Assembly (NCBI GenBank): GCA_016722065.1
Contig: JADKGX010000001.1
Location: 682,001 to 746,000, forward strand
DNA from: Planctomycetota bacterium
GTDB taxonomy: Bacteria; Planctomycetota; UBA8742; UBA2392
Direction: 5' to 3'
Length of the DNA stretch: 64,000 nt
The first letter of the stretch is position 1. Each line of letters opens with the position of its first letter. Positions 7,731 through 17,400 of this stretch are shown here, in pieces. The notes under the pieces are model-generated. The model was given only the letters and a program-made list of their open reading frames with translations. It made no database searches and had not been told where the DNA came from. The position numbers and the translations under genes were made by a program.

Positions 7731-10106
7731 TCAGCGCCGGCGCTTGCCCTTGCGGCCCTTGTTGCGGTTACCACCGCCATGGTTGTCGCCACCGCGCGCA
7801 CCACCGCGCGCACCACGGGCCGGGCGGTAGTCCTGGCGGCCACGACCGCCGTGGCTGCGGCCCCGGGCGCGAGCCCACTTGCCCAGTGGTGTCAGGCGCA
7901 TGCTGCGGCTGGCAAGGTCGATGTCAGTGATCTCAACTTCCATGCGGTCGCCCAGCACGATTTTCTGTACGCCGGTCGGAGTTTCGATGATCACCCAGAA
8001 GCGATGGGTTTCGGCCCAGCCATCGGATAGCGCGTTGAACTCCACATACCCTTCGGCCAGGTTTTCATCCAGCCGCACCGTCACGCCGCGACCGCTGACC
8101 CCGATCACGGTGCCCAGCATTTCTTCGCCAATGCGCGTGCGCATCATGCGCAGAATCTTGATCTGGTCGGCGGCCAGGCTGCCTTGGTCGGCGCGAATGC
8201 TGCGTTCCGTGCAGTGGGCCGCAATGTGGGGCAGGGAAAACTCCCAATGCTCGTAGTTGTCAATCTTGCGGCCGTCTGCGGGGCCGCGCTTGGTGGCTGC
8301 ACCGGTACTGCCATCAGCCCAGGCCAGACCCAGGGCGCGGGTTTCAAAGCGCAGTTTGCGCTGCGTGGCCAGGTAGGCCGCCAGCACCTGGTGGGTCAGC
8401 GTATCGGGGTAACGCCGGATCGGCGACGTGAAGTGCACGTAATGGCGCAACGCCAGCGCATAGTGCAACTCGGGCCCGGCGTGGTACACGGCGCGGGTCA
8501 TGCTGCGCAGCAGCGCATAGTGGATCGCGTCAAAGCCGGGGCGCTTCTTGACGTCATTGAGAAACTTCTGCAACTCGCCCGGCGCGTCAAAATCCGGCTG
8601 GGGCAGCTTCACTTCGTCGCAGTATTCCCAGAAGTCGTCGACCGAGTCTTCACTGGGCGCGGGGTGAATGCGCCCGATGTAAGGCAGCCCGCGCTCGATC
8701 AGAAAGTCCGCCACCGTTTCGTTGGCGATCAGCATGAACTCTTCAATCAGGTTGTGGGCAATGTCGTGGCTTTCGGGTTCTACTTTGTAGGCCAGCCCGG
8801 CCTTGTTGACGTACACGTGCGGGCGCGGGATATCCAGAATCAGGGCCCCTCGGGCCAGCCGCTTGGCCAGCAACTGGTCGGCCAAAGCGCGTGACTTGAC
8901 CAGCAGGCTGTCAATCAAGCTGTCGCCACAAGTGCCGCCCTGCAGTGCCGGCAGGGCCTGTTCGTAGGCAAGAAAGCGCCGCACGCGCACCACGCTGTCC
9001 ACGATTTCGCGCCGCAGCATGTTGCCGCTTTGGTCAAACACCATGAACACGCTTTTGGCCAGCCGGTCCACGCTGTCATGCAGGCTGCAAAGGCCGGCGC
9101 TGAGTTCCTTGGGCAGCATCGGAATGACCTTGCCCGGCAGATACACACTGGTGGCCCGAAAGCGCGCATCGGCGTCCAGTGCACTGTCGGGCGTGACGTA
9201 GTGCGCAACGTCGGCAATGTGCACGCCAAGCCGCAGCAGGCCGCCGTCCAGTTCTTCCAGGCTGAAGGCGTCGTCGTGGTCCTGGGCATCGATGGGGTCA
9301 ATCGTGATGATCGGCAGTTCGCGCAAATCTACGCGGCCGCGTGTGTCCTCTTTGGACGGGTGCTGCGGCAAGGCGCGGGCCTGGGCCATGGCCTCATCAC
9401 TGAACTCGCCCGGAAAGCCAAACAGCGCCACCAGGTTGTCAAAATCGTGCAGCGGGTCGTCAATGTTGCCAACCGTGCCCATCAACGTGGCGCGGGTGCG
9501 GCCGTTGGCGTCGGGTTTGCGCGCAAGTTTCACCTGAACCACCATGCCCGGCTTCATGCGGCGCAGGTCATGGGCTTCCAGTTGCGCATAGCGCGGCAGG
9601 TTGTAGCCCTCCAGCCTCACGCGCGGCTGGCCGTTATCGGTGAATTCCAGCACGCCCACGGCCTCCGTGGGTCGCGCGTCGATAATGCCAAGCACTTTGC
9701 CTGTCAGGCCACCGCCGCGCCCGCGTCGGCCGGTCTGGTCGCGATAACTGACCACCACCCGGTCGCCGTCCTGGGCTGATTCCTCCATGCCGGCAGGAAT
9801 GTCGATTTTCTCGAGTGCTGCTTTTTCAGGCGCCAGAAACCCGCCGCTCTTGCCGTATCCGCGCGCGCGCCGGTACAAGCCCACAGCGGTGTTGTCACGC
9901 GTGGACTGAAACTTGCGGCCCTTGATGCGCACCAGCCGCCCGACATACACCAGCGATTCCAGCCAGTCGTGGAAGGCCTCCGTGGGCTCAACCTCCAGCA
10001 CGGCAGCCAGTTCTTCGATTGTTTGGGGCGCATCCCAGGCGGCCTCGAGAATACGTTCGGCGGCGCCATCAGAAAATCGCGCGGGTTCAGCGGCAGGTTC
10101 GTTCAC
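7731..10106 (-). CDS. rnr: Ribonuclease R
   Basis: 791 residues. The RNase II/R catalytic core is clear: IDPIDAQDHDDAF holds the metal-binding aspartates, followed by GVHIADVAHYV and SVYLPGKVIPMLP. An N-terminal winged-helix/cold-shock region precedes it and an S1 domain follows (GTVIGVSGRGVTVRL). The last 40 residues are an Arg/Gly/His/Lys-rich tail, as in RNase R rather than RNase II. The enzyme is a processive 3'-5' exoribonuclease able to degrade structured RNA, acting in mRNA decay and rRNA quality control. It is convergent with the efflux operon and has its own terminator side. Confidence 0.95.
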   Translation of the reverse strand: MNEPAAEPARFSDGAAERILEAAWDAPQTIEELAAVLEVEPTEAFHDWLESLVYVGRLVRIKGRKFQSTRDNTAVGLYRRARGYGKSGGFLAPEKAALEKIDIPAGMEESAQDGDRVVVSYRDQTGRRGRGGGLTGKVLGIIDARPTEAVGVLEFTDNGQPRVRLEGYNLPRYAQLEAHDLRRMKPGMVVQVKLARKPDANGRTRATLMGTVGNIDDPLHDFDNLVALFGFPGEFSDEAMAQARALPQHPSKEDTRGRVDLRELPIITIDPIDAQDHDDAFSLEELDGGLLRLGVHIADVAHYVTPDSALDADARFRATSVYLPGKVIPMLPKELSAGLCSLHDSVDRLAKSVFMVFDQSGNMLRREIVDSVVRVRRFLAYEQALPALQGGTCGDSLIDSLLVKSRALADQLLAKRLARGALILDIPRPHVYVNKAGLAYKVEPESHDIAHNLIEEFMLIANETVADFLIERGLPYIGRIHPAPSEDSVDDFWEYCDEVKLPQPDFDAPGELQKFLNDVKKRPGFDAIHYALLRSMTRAVYHAGPELHYALALRHYVHFTSPIRRYPDTLTHQVLAAYLATQRKLRFETRALGLAWADGSTGAATKRGPADGRKIDNYEHWEFSLPHIAAHCTERSIRADQGSLAADQIKILRMMRTRIGEEMLGTVIGVSGRGVTVRLDENLAEGYVEFNALSDGWAETHRFWVIIETPTGVQKIVLGDRMEVEITDIDLASRSMRLTPLGKWARARGRSHGGRGRQDYRPARGARGGARGGDNHGGGNRNKGRKGKRRR

Positions 10107-10161
10107 GCGGCAAGGCTACGGCATGGCGCGGGTCATGTCCATGCACAGCCCCGGGGCGCGT

Positions 10162-10716
10162 TCAGGCCATGAGTTCAAAGAAGCTGAAGATCGGGTTGTA
10201 CTTGTCGCCGGGGCCAAAAAAGTCACGGGCGTGGCGGGTGATCTTGCGACCCTGGCGGCGCAAAATGCTGACTCCAGGCCAGGGGCGGTTGTTTTCATCG
10301 GCATAGCCCATGTCACGAAACAGCGAAGTGCCCGCGGCTGACAGCATGCGAAAGCCCCACTTGCGAGACTTGGCAAACCGGGCTTGGGCGGCGGGTTCGT
10401 CGGGGCTGACCACTACAAAGGCCGCGCGCTTTGTCTGGCCCGGGATGCCGCGTTCGATGTGCTGCCACAGGCTGTTGAAACCGTCCGCCCACAGCGTGCA
10501 GTAGGGACAGCTTTGTCCCATGTTGTGCACCAGCACCATCCATTGCTGCCGGCCAAAGGCGCTGGAAAGCTTGACTTTGCGGCCGCCTGGGCCGGTCAGC
10601 GTATAGTCCTTGATGCCACCTTGGCCCCACTGGCGTTTCAGATCCGTCAGGCGTACCTCTGTGGCATGCAGTTTCTTTTCCAGTGCCTGCATCTGTTTCT
10701 CGATTGTCTGGGCCAT
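10162..10716 (-). CDS. DUF899-like thioredoxin-fold protein
   Basis: 184 residues. I start at 10716 because an AGGAGG-like site sits just upstream; an ATG 24 bases earlier would include that site in the coding region. After a helical N-terminus comes a thioredoxin-fold core with GQSCPYCTLWADG (a CxxC redox pair), and further on FVVVSPDEPAAQARFAKSRK and FFGPGDKYNPIF. This matches the DUF899 / AhpC-TSA-like group of predicted dithiol proteins. The substrate and biological role are unknown. It is separated from rnr by about 55 bases on the same strand and may be transcribed ahead of it. Confidence 0.8.
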   Translation of the reverse strand: MAQTIEKQMQALEKKLHATEVRLTDLKRQWGQGGIKDYTLTGPGGRKVKLSSAFGRQQWMVLVHNMGQSCPYCTLWADGFNSLWQHIERGIPGQTKRAAFVVVSPDEPAAQARFAKSRKWGFRMLSAAGTSLFRDMGYADENNRPWPGVSILRRQGRKITRHARDFFGPGDKYNPIFSFFELMA

Positions 10717-10768
10717 GGCTGCCTCCTTGCTTGTGCGCATCCTAGCGTGCCCGCGCTATATTGCCGCC

Positions 10769-10999
10769 ATGCTGCCATTGGCCGCCGAGACGTTTCTGGG
10801 GTTCCGCAACGAGCTTGTGGTGGGCGCTGTGCTGGGCGGGTTGTTCATTCTGGCCGCGATCAGCGCCTTTGCAGCCCAACGCTGGGCGCACCGCTGTTTT
10901 GTCGAACTCAAGGCGATTCGCCAGACGCTGGAATCCCAAAAGGAATCTGGCCAGATCGCAACCCCGCCAAAGCAACCCGGCAGCTACCTGGACGAATAG
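10769..10999 (+). CDS. Small single-span membrane protein, unknown
   Basis: 76 residues with one hydrophobic helix (VVGAVLGGLFILAAISAFAA, about residues 17-36), then a basic amphipathic stretch (HRCFVELKAIRQTLESQ) and a polar tail. It is divergent from the DUF899-like gene. Start choice is the ATG at 10769; no strong ribosome-binding site is evident. Without homologues this remains a hypothetical membrane-anchored small protein. Confidence 0.5.
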   Translation: MLPLAAETFLGFRNELVVGAVLGGLFILAAISAFAAQRWAHRCFVELKAIRQTLESQKESGQIATPPKQPGSYLDE

Positions 11000-11060
11000 G
11001 AACGCCACACAGGTTTCGCCCGGGTCCAAACTTGCACTGCAAAGCCGCGTCACCATGGAT

Positions 11061-11080
11061 GCCCGACAGGATTGTCGGGC
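11061..11080. repeat. Extragenic palindrome (8-bp stem, GGAT loop)
   Basis: The perfect inverted repeat GCCCGACA / TGTCGGGC with a 4-base loop lies in the 225-base gap between the small membrane protein and the SpoU methyltransferase. Its right arm runs into a second, bulged hairpin (CCCACCC with GGGTGTGGG, 11080-11100). No long T-run follows, so it looks more like a REP-type extragenic palindrome than a terminator. Confidence 0.55.
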
Positions 11081-11130
11081 CCACCCGTATTGGGTGTGGG
11101 CCTTGGGCGGTTGGGGGATGGTGAATCAAG

Positions 11131-11152
11131 GCCCGGCCATGGCTGGCCGGGC
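11131..11152. repeat. Extragenic palindrome (9-bp stem, TGGC loop)
   Basis: Perfect inverted repeat GCCCGGCCA / TGGCCGGGC with a 4-base loop, about 50 bases from the preceding palindrome and in the same noncoding gap (11000-11224). There is no T-run after it. I see no protein gene or known RNA in this gap. Confidence 0.55.
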
Positions 11153-11224
11153 TGACGGGGCCGGTTGCGCTGACGAGGCTGGATTGCCATGGATTGACGG
11201 GGGCCTGCCCAATGTTTCGGAATG

Positions 11225-12022
11225 CTAACGGCCTGACCTTGCCTGGTAGCGATAGGCCAGAAAGATGCTGGCGGCTACGGCGGCGTTGAGGCTTTCGACC
11301 TTGCTGCTTTGCGGAATGGTCACGCTGATGACTTCGCGTTCACTCCAGAATGGCTGCACCCCTTCACTTTCGCCGCCAATGATGAAAGCTGTTCTGGGCG
11401 GGTAGCTTACGGTAAAGGCGTTGGTGCCCTTGGTGTCGGTCACGTAGGGCCACACACTGCTGCCCGAAAGCTTCTGCATGGCTTCTTCGGGTGTCAGGTC
11501 GCTGAAGATCGGCACGTGAAAGATCCCGCCCATGCTGGCGCGCACGGCCTTGTGGTTGAAGGCGTCAACGCAGCCCTTGAGCAACAGCAGCCCGTCGCAA
11601 TCAAAGGCCGCGGCCTGGCGCACAATCGTGCCCAGGTTGCCCGGGTCGCGCAGGTTATCGAGCACCAGCAGCGAAAGGTAATCGCGCTTGAGCAAGTCAT
11701 CGAGGTTCCAGGCCGGAGTAGCAAACACGCCCAGTAACCCCTGGCTGTTGACGGTGTCTGCGCCTTCCTCAAAGTCCACGCGGGGGGCTTCAAACACCTC
11801 CACGCCTTCGCGCTTGCAGCGGGCCAGTACGGCGTCGATTTTTTCGCGCGAGCCTTCCAGCAGCTCCTGGCAGACCACCGCAAAGCGCGGGATCACGCCG
11901 GCCTTGAAGGCTTCTTCAAGAATCAGCGGGCCTTCGCCGACAAACAGGCCCAGCTCCTCACGGCCCTTGCGCTGCTTGAGTGTGCGTAACTGTTTGACGC
12001 GGGTTTTGGGCAACTCGGCCAT
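11225..12022 (-). CDS. TrmH/SpoU-family RNA 2'-O-methyltransferase
   Basis: 265 residues. An N-terminal substrate-binding part (KTRVKQLRTLKQRKGREE, then FVGEGPLILEEA) precedes the SPOUT catalytic domain. The three SpoU motifs are visible: motif 1 LDNLRDPGNLGTIVRQA, motif 2 IIGGESEGV, motif 3 VTIPQSSKVESLNAAVAASI. These form the knotted SAM site of enzymes that 2'-O-methylate rRNA or tRNA. The layout is that of RlmB/TsnR-type rRNA enzymes, but the exact target nucleotide cannot be read from sequence. Confidence 0.9.
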   Translation of the reverse strand: MAELPKTRVKQLRTLKQRKGREELGLFVGEGPLILEEAFKAGVIPRFAVVCQELLEGSREKIDAVLARCKREGVEVFEAPRVDFEEGADTVNSQGLLGVFATPAWNLDDLLKRDYLSLLVLDNLRDPGNLGTIVRQAAAFDCDGLLLLKGCVDAFNHKAVRASMGGIFHVPIFSDLTPEEAMQKLSGSSVWPYVTDTKGTNAFTVSYPPRTAFIIGGESEGVQPFWSEREVISVTIPQSSKVESLNAAVAASIFLAYRYQARSGR

Positions 12023-12069
12023 GGCGGCTATCTAGCCGCTGGCCGCCACAAAGGCCAGAGGGGTTGTGA

Positions 12070-12525
12070 TCAGGATTCAGCGGGAGTTTCGCCCGGCGCG
12101 GGTTCTGCCGCGGGCTCGGGTTTGTCCTTGAGCACAGCGTGCTGGCCGGTGATGGGCTGGGGCGTCATTTCCGGTTCGGCCTGCAGAATGATCTCCAGGG
12201 CGCGGCGAATGTCTTCTACCTGGCCCAGCAGCATGCGCGGGTTGGCCAGTGTGGGGCCGCCTTCGCGGTTGCCGAGCAACTCCCGCGACAAGTGCGCCAG
12301 TTGGGCGCAGACCACGGTCTCCAGTGCGTTCAGCCAGGCAATCACCCAGGCCCTAAAGGCCTGCTGGTCGTATTCCACCATCTTGCCCTGCGGGTTGACG
12401 ATGTGGTCCAGCCGCACCATGCGCAGCGTTTCAATCGTCTCTTCGGCCACGAGCCCGCGAATGCGCAGAATGTGATCGCGCAGTTCGACATCGTCAATTT
12501 CAGGGATCGGCAGCCGGTCGCTCAT
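12070..12525 (-). CDS. Hypothetical helical protein, downstream partner of the HTH protein
   Basis: 151 residues from the ATG at 12525, which has a GAGGAG site upstream. It is mostly alpha-helical and acidic, with a region of isolated hydrophobics (AFRAWVIAWLNALETVVCAQLAHLS) and a Pro/Glu/Ala-rich disordered tail. There is no signal peptide or clear membrane span. The upstream HTH gene ends 4 bases before this start, so the two are almost certainly co-transcribed and probably act together. I do not recognise a family. Confidence 0.65.
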   Translation of the reverse strand: MSDRLPIPEIDDVELRDHILRIRGLVAEETIETLRMVRLDHIVNPQGKMVEYDQQAFRAWVIAWLNALETVVCAQLAHLSRELLGNREGGPTLANPRMLLGQVEDIRRALEIILQAEPEMTPQPITGQHAVLKDKPEPAAEPAPGETPAES

Positions 12526-12529
12526 GGCG

Positions 12530-13171
12530 CTACTCCTCGCCATCTGCGCCTCGGCGGCGACGTCTGGGTTCCGATTTGGCGCCAGCGTTGAACTGGCCTT
12601 CTTCGCAAGAGACGATGAACTGTTCCAGGCGGCCCTTGAGGCGATCCCATTGCTTGCGCAGCTTGGCTGCCTCGCCGTCGTCAATGCGGCCGTCGTTGGT
12701 CAGCGATTTTTCGGCAAAGTGCAGCATGTCGGCAAAGTCGTTCAGCGCGCTGACCGTGGCACTGACAAAGTTGCGCTCGGGCTGGTTGGCGCCGGCGGGG
12801 TTGGCGGTGTAATAGCCGCGCGCCACCTGGCACAGAAAGTGAATGATCTCCAGGTCCTGGCTCAGGCTGAAAATCGTGATCAGCTTGTCCAGCGGGTTGC
12901 GCGCGCCCGAGGCCTGGGGGTTGCGCTTGGTGCGTGGCGGCTGGGTCCATTTGTAAACCAGGCTGAGGCTGACATCGAGTGCGCGGGCCACGCGCTTGGG
13001 GCCGGCGCGCTCCACGGCCTGTTTGAGCACGCCGTGGGTTTCCTCCAGCATCAATTCCAGCGCCTCGATGTCGGCAGGATCTGAAAGGTCTGCGGCCTCC
13101 CCCGATTCCTCAACCACAGCGGGTTGTGCGGGTGTCGACGGAGGTGCATTTTTGGCTTTGGCTTTGGCCAT
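12530..13171 (-). CDS. HTH protein resembling phage CII-type regulators
   Basis: 213 residues from the ATG at 13171 (MAKAKAK...). The N-terminus is a Lys/Pro/Ala-rich linker. Residues about 51-78 (QAVERAGPKRVARALDVSLS, then LVYKWTQPP) read as a helix-turn-helix with the K-W-T recognition pattern seen in CII-like regulators. A helical domain follows and the C-terminus is very basic (PRRRRR). This suggests a DNA-binding regulator or chromosome-associated protein. It forms a tight two-gene unit with the 151-residue protein and is divergent from mtnA. The link to CII is an impression from the motif, not a proven homology. Confidence 0.65.
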   Translation of the reverse strand: MAKAKAKNAPPSTPAQPAVVEESGEAADLSDPADIEALELMLEETHGVLKQAVERAGPKRVARALDVSLSLVYKWTQPPRTKRNPQASGARNPLDKLITIFSLSQDLEIIHFLCQVARGYYTANPAGANQPERNFVSATVSALNDFADMLHFAEKSLTNDGRIDDGEAAKLRKQWDRLKGRLEQFIVSCEEGQFNAGAKSEPRRRRRGADGEE

Positions 13172-13241
13172 GGGTTTGTTCCGGGGTGCGGCGTTGCTGA
13201 AATCACTATAGTTTGCCACCCTGCCATTGCGAAGGAGAGCC

Positions 13242-14234
13242 ATGGCGATACCCAAAACCGTGCAATGGCAGGGCGACGCAACCAGCGGCGTGGTCTGCAT
13301 TATTGACCAGACACTACTGCCCGCACAGCGCGTGTTTCTGCGCCTTTCGGACACCAGCCAGGTGATCGACGCCATCCAGCGACTGGCCGTGCGCGGCGCG
13401 CCCGCCATTGGCGTGGCGGGGGCCTATGGCTGCGTGCTGGCTTTGCGCCAGGGCCTGGGTCAGGCCGGTCTGGAAAGCATCGCCCGGGCCCGGCCGACGG
13501 CTGTAAACCTGCGCTGGGCAGTAGACCGCATTGCCCGCGCAAGCGGCGGCGACCCGGCCCGTGCGCTAAGCGAAGCCAAGGCCATTCACGCTGAAGATGA
13601 AGCCTCCTGCGCTGCCATCGGCCACCATGGCGCAGGCCTGATTGCCGACGGCATGGGCCTGTTGACGCATTGCAACGCGGGTGCCCTGGCCACCGGCGGC
13701 ATGGGAACGGCGCTGGCGCCGATGTATGTGGCCCAACAGCAGGGCCGCAAGTTTCGCGTCTTTGCCGATGAAACCCGCCCCCTGTTGCAGGGCGCACGCT
13801 TGACGGCCTTTGAACTGCATGAGGCCGGCATTGAGATAACGCTGATTGCCGACAACATGGCCGCCACGGTGATGCAGCGCGGCTGGGTGCAGTTGGTGAT
13901 TACCGGTGCTGACCGGATTGCCAGAAATGGCGATGCCGCCAACAAGATTGGAACTTACGGCGTGGCGCTGATTGCCAAGGCCCATGGAGTGCCCTTTTAC
14001 ATTGCCGCGCCGCGCAGCACGTTTGACCCGGCCTGCGCAAACGGCGCCGCAATACCCATTGAGGAACGCAACGGGCGCGAACTGCGCTGGCTGGGCGCAA
14101 CTCAGACGGCCCCCGAGGGTGCGGCCGTTTTCAACCCGGCCTTTGATGTGACGCCAGCGGGCTTGATTGCCGGCTATATCACCGAGGACGGCATCAAGCA
14201 GGCAGGCCAGATTGCGGCCTGGCTGGGGGCTTGA
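13242..14234 (+). CDS. mtnA: S-methyl-5-thioribose-1-phosphate isomerase
   Basis: 330 residues, start at the ATG at 13242 after a strong GAAGGAG site. It has the MtnA/eIF2B-like signatures: AVRGAPAIGVAGAYG, PTAVNLRWAVDR, LTHCNAGALATGGMGTAL (catalytic Cys), FADETRPLLQGARL, and GADRIARNGDAANKIGTYG (catalytic Asp). The enzyme converts methylthioribose-1-phosphate to methylthioribulose-1-phosphate in the methionine salvage pathway. No other salvage gene is in the window. Length is typical for the family. Confidence 0.93.
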   Translation: MAIPKTVQWQGDATSGVVCIIDQTLLPAQRVFLRLSDTSQVIDAIQRLAVRGAPAIGVAGAYGCVLALRQGLGQAGLESIARARPTAVNLRWAVDRIARASGGDPARALSEAKAIHAEDEASCAAIGHHGAGLIADGMGLLTHCNAGALATGGMGTALAPMYVAQQQGRKFRVFADETRPLLQGARLTAFELHEAGIEITLIADNMAATVMQRGWVQLVITGADRIARNGDAANKIGTYGVALIAKAHGVPFYIAAPRSTFDPACANGAAIPIEERNGRELRWLGATQTAPEGAAVFNPAFDVTPAGLIAGYITEDGIKQAGQIAAWLGA

Positions 14235-14280
14235 GGCGCCGTTGCATATCGCAACCCCCGTTCGTTGTGCTTGCGCCCCA

Positions 14281-14309
14281 TTGATTGTTTTCGGGGTGAC
14301 GCATACGTT
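14281..14309 (+). promoter_or_regulatory. Putative sigma-70 promoter of tRNA-Pro
   Basis: TTGATT (14281-14286) and TACGTT (14304-14309) are separated by exactly 17 bases, and the -10 box ends 11 bases before the mature tRNA 5' end. The match to consensus is partial (4/6 and 3/6). Position is the main support. Confidence 0.35.
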
Positions 14310-14320
14310 GTTTGGCCTGT

Positions 14321-14397
<77 letters not shown>

Positions 14398-14405
14398 GAA
14401 AATCG

Positions 14406-14430
14406 GCGCCCGGCATTGCCGGGCGCTTTG
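14406..14430 (+). terminator. Hairpin terminator after tRNA-Pro
   Basis: A 9-bp perfect stem (14406-14414 with 14418-14426), a 3-base loop and then TTTG begin 9 bases after the tRNA CCA end and before the glnE start. The T-run is short, so termination may be partial and glnE could receive read-through. Confidence 0.6.
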
Positions 14431-14444
14431 CATTGCGGGGACTC

Positions 14445-17400
14445 GTGGCCGACGTTGATCCGCGCCAGCTTGATTGGCCTTTTCCCGTCCAGGGTGGCGG
14501 CGACGAAGACGTACCCGATGTGGCAGAGGCGCTGCAGAAGGCGTCGGAGGGTATCCGCCAGGATCTGCGCCGCGTTTCTGACGACAAAGCCCAATTGTTT
14601 GTCGACCTTCTGGCCCGGTATTTTGACGACTCGCCCTCGCCTGCGGACTCAGTGGCCGGCGTAGAACGCCTGCTGCACCACCAGCCCGAGGCCGCAGCCG
14701 AGTTCGTGGAAAAGGCCCTGGGTAACCCGCAGGCCTTTCGGCGCATGCTGATTGCGCTGGGGCACTCCCGTTCGCTGGGTCGGCATGTCTGCCAGCAAGG
14801 CTGGCGCGCGCTGCTGGAACTGCAGGACGAAGACCTGCAGCAGGCCTTGACTCCGGCGCTGGTGGCGGCGCGGGCACGCGACAAGCTGGCCGCAGGCCAG
14901 GACGTGCTGTCTGCACTGCGCCAGAACCACCACGACCTTGCGCTGCGCGTGCTGCTGCGCGAGGTGATGTTGAAGCGCCCGCTGGAGGAAATCTCGCGCG
15001 AAATCAGCGCCCTGGCCGATGGCGCACTGGCCGTGGCCCTGGACTGGACGCGCCAGGAGTTCAAGAACAAGCGCCAGTGGGAAGAGGCCGCGAACTTTCG
15101 CGTGTGCGTGCTGGCATTTGGCAAACACGGCGCCGAGGAACTGAATTACTCCAGTGATATCGACCTGGTGTTTGTGTTTGAGGGCGACGGCCCGCGCGGC
15201 CAAAGCGGACAGCAATATGCAGTCAAGCTGGCCGAAAGCCTGATTCCGCTGCTGGATGAAGTTACGCCCGACGGCATGGTCTTTCGCGTGGACACCCGGC
15301 TGCGCCCGGAAGGCAAGCGCGGGCGCCTGGCGCGCAGCGTGCAGGGCACACTGGACTACTATTACAGTTACGGCAGCACCTGGGAACGCCAGGCGCTGAT
15401 CAAGGCCAGACCCTGCGCCGGCGACGTGGCCCTGGGCGCAGCCATGCTGGAAAAGCTGCAACCGTGGGTCTTCCGCAAGTACCTGACGGTTGAGGAAATC
15501 AACCAGATCCAGAGTGTCAAAAGCAGCATTGAAAAACGCACCGACGCCCGGGCCGAGACGTTTCTGGACGTCAAGACCGGCTTTGGCGGCATTCGCGACA
15601 TCGAGTTCGTCACCCAGTTTCTGCAATTGCTCAATGGCGGCCGCATGCCCGAAGTGCGCCAGCGTGCAACCCTGTCGGCATTGAACGCGCTGGCTCGCCA
15701 CGGCGTACTGCGCCGCAGTGAAGCCGACGAGTTGGCCGACGCCTATCGCTTTCTGCGCAGCGTGGAACATCGCCTGCAACTGTGGGAGGGTCACCAGACG
15801 CACACCCTGCCCGATGTCGCGCGTGACCTTTCGCGGCTGGGCCGTTCGTTGGGCTATTCAGGCCCGCGCGGGCTGGACCCGGCCCGCCAGTTGCTGACAA
15901 GGCTGAAACTGCACACCCTGCATTGCCGGGGCTTGATGGTGCGCCTGTTTGCCGGGTTGTTCGGCAATGCCGCGCCCCAGGAATCGCAACTGGTGCTGGA
16001 CCCGGACCTGGAGCCCGCTCAAGCCGCGCCGATTCTGGCGCGTTACGGCTTTGTCGATGCCTCGGGGGCCTTTGCGGCGATTCGCGCGCTGGCCACCGAA
16101 TCGAGTGAGAACCGGCTGTATGCGCCGCGCGCACGCAAATACCTGGCCTCCATGATGCCGGCACTGCTTGATTTTGCCGCGCAGTCCGCAGACCCCGACG
16201 GAACACTGCGCAACTTCGAGCGCATTGCCGCCAACCTGGGCGCCAAGACCATGCTGTTTGAATTGATTGCTGAGGATCCGCGCGCGCTGGCGATTTTCGG
16301 CGGCATTGCTGCAAACTCGGACTGGCTTTCCGACATGCTGGCGCGCCGCCCGGGGCTGGTCGACGAGTTCATAGACGGCTTGCAGACTTTTTCTGCACTG
16401 GATCGCCAACGCCTCGAGGCCGACCTGATTTTTCGTTTGCAGAGTGCCGAAACACCGCTGGATGCGCTGTTCTGGCAGCGCGATGTCGAAACGTTGCGGA
16501 TCGGGCTTTTCGATATCTCCGGGCGCACGCCGCTTCCGGAAACCCTGCGCGAATTGTGTGTGCTGGCGGAAGTGATACTGCAGGCCACGCTGTACGACGC
16601 CGTGGCACGCGAATCCGCGCGTGAAACGGCACGCGACCCCGGCGCCATGGCTGGCAACCCGCGCGATTTTCTGGCCGTGATCGGCATGGGCAAGCTGGGT
16701 TCTGGTGCCCTGAACTACGCCAGTGATCTGGACCTGGTGTTCGCCTACCAGCCCGGAGCGCTGGCCGATGCGGCGCTGGAGCCCGCCTTTTACACCCGGG
16801 TGGTGCGGCGCGTGCTGGACACCCTGACGACCAGCAGCGAGCGCGGAAAGTTGTACGACATTGACCTGCGATTGCGGCCCCATGGCAACAAGGGCGCACT
16901 GGTTGTCACGCTGGATGAATTGCAGAAGTACCTGGCCGACGGCGCTGGCTTCTGGGAACGCATTGCGGCCTGCCGCGCCCGGGTACTGAACGCGCAAAGT
17001 ACCGCCGGCACCCGCGCCAGGCTGGTGCTGGACAGCTTCTGCTATAGCGCCGGGGGCGATGCAACTGCGATACGCCAGATGCGTGCCAAGCTGGAGCAAT
17101 CGGGAAATGCCCAGGACCTAAAGCGCGCAGCGGGCGGCACGCTTGATATCGAGTTTGTGCTGGCGCACCTGCAGCTCAGCCACGGTCAGCGGTTGCCCGC
17201 GTTGCGCCAACCAGACGTGTTTGAGGCGCTGCTGGCCTGCCGGGATTTCGGGCTTATTGACGCCCGTACGCACGACGCCATGGCCGAAGCCTACGTGTTT
17301 CTGCGCCAGTGCCTGAACCGGCTGCGGCTGTTTGACGGCCAACCGGTTGATGAGTTGCCCACAGGTGAGGGCCTGAAAACCTTTGCCCGGCGCATGGGGT

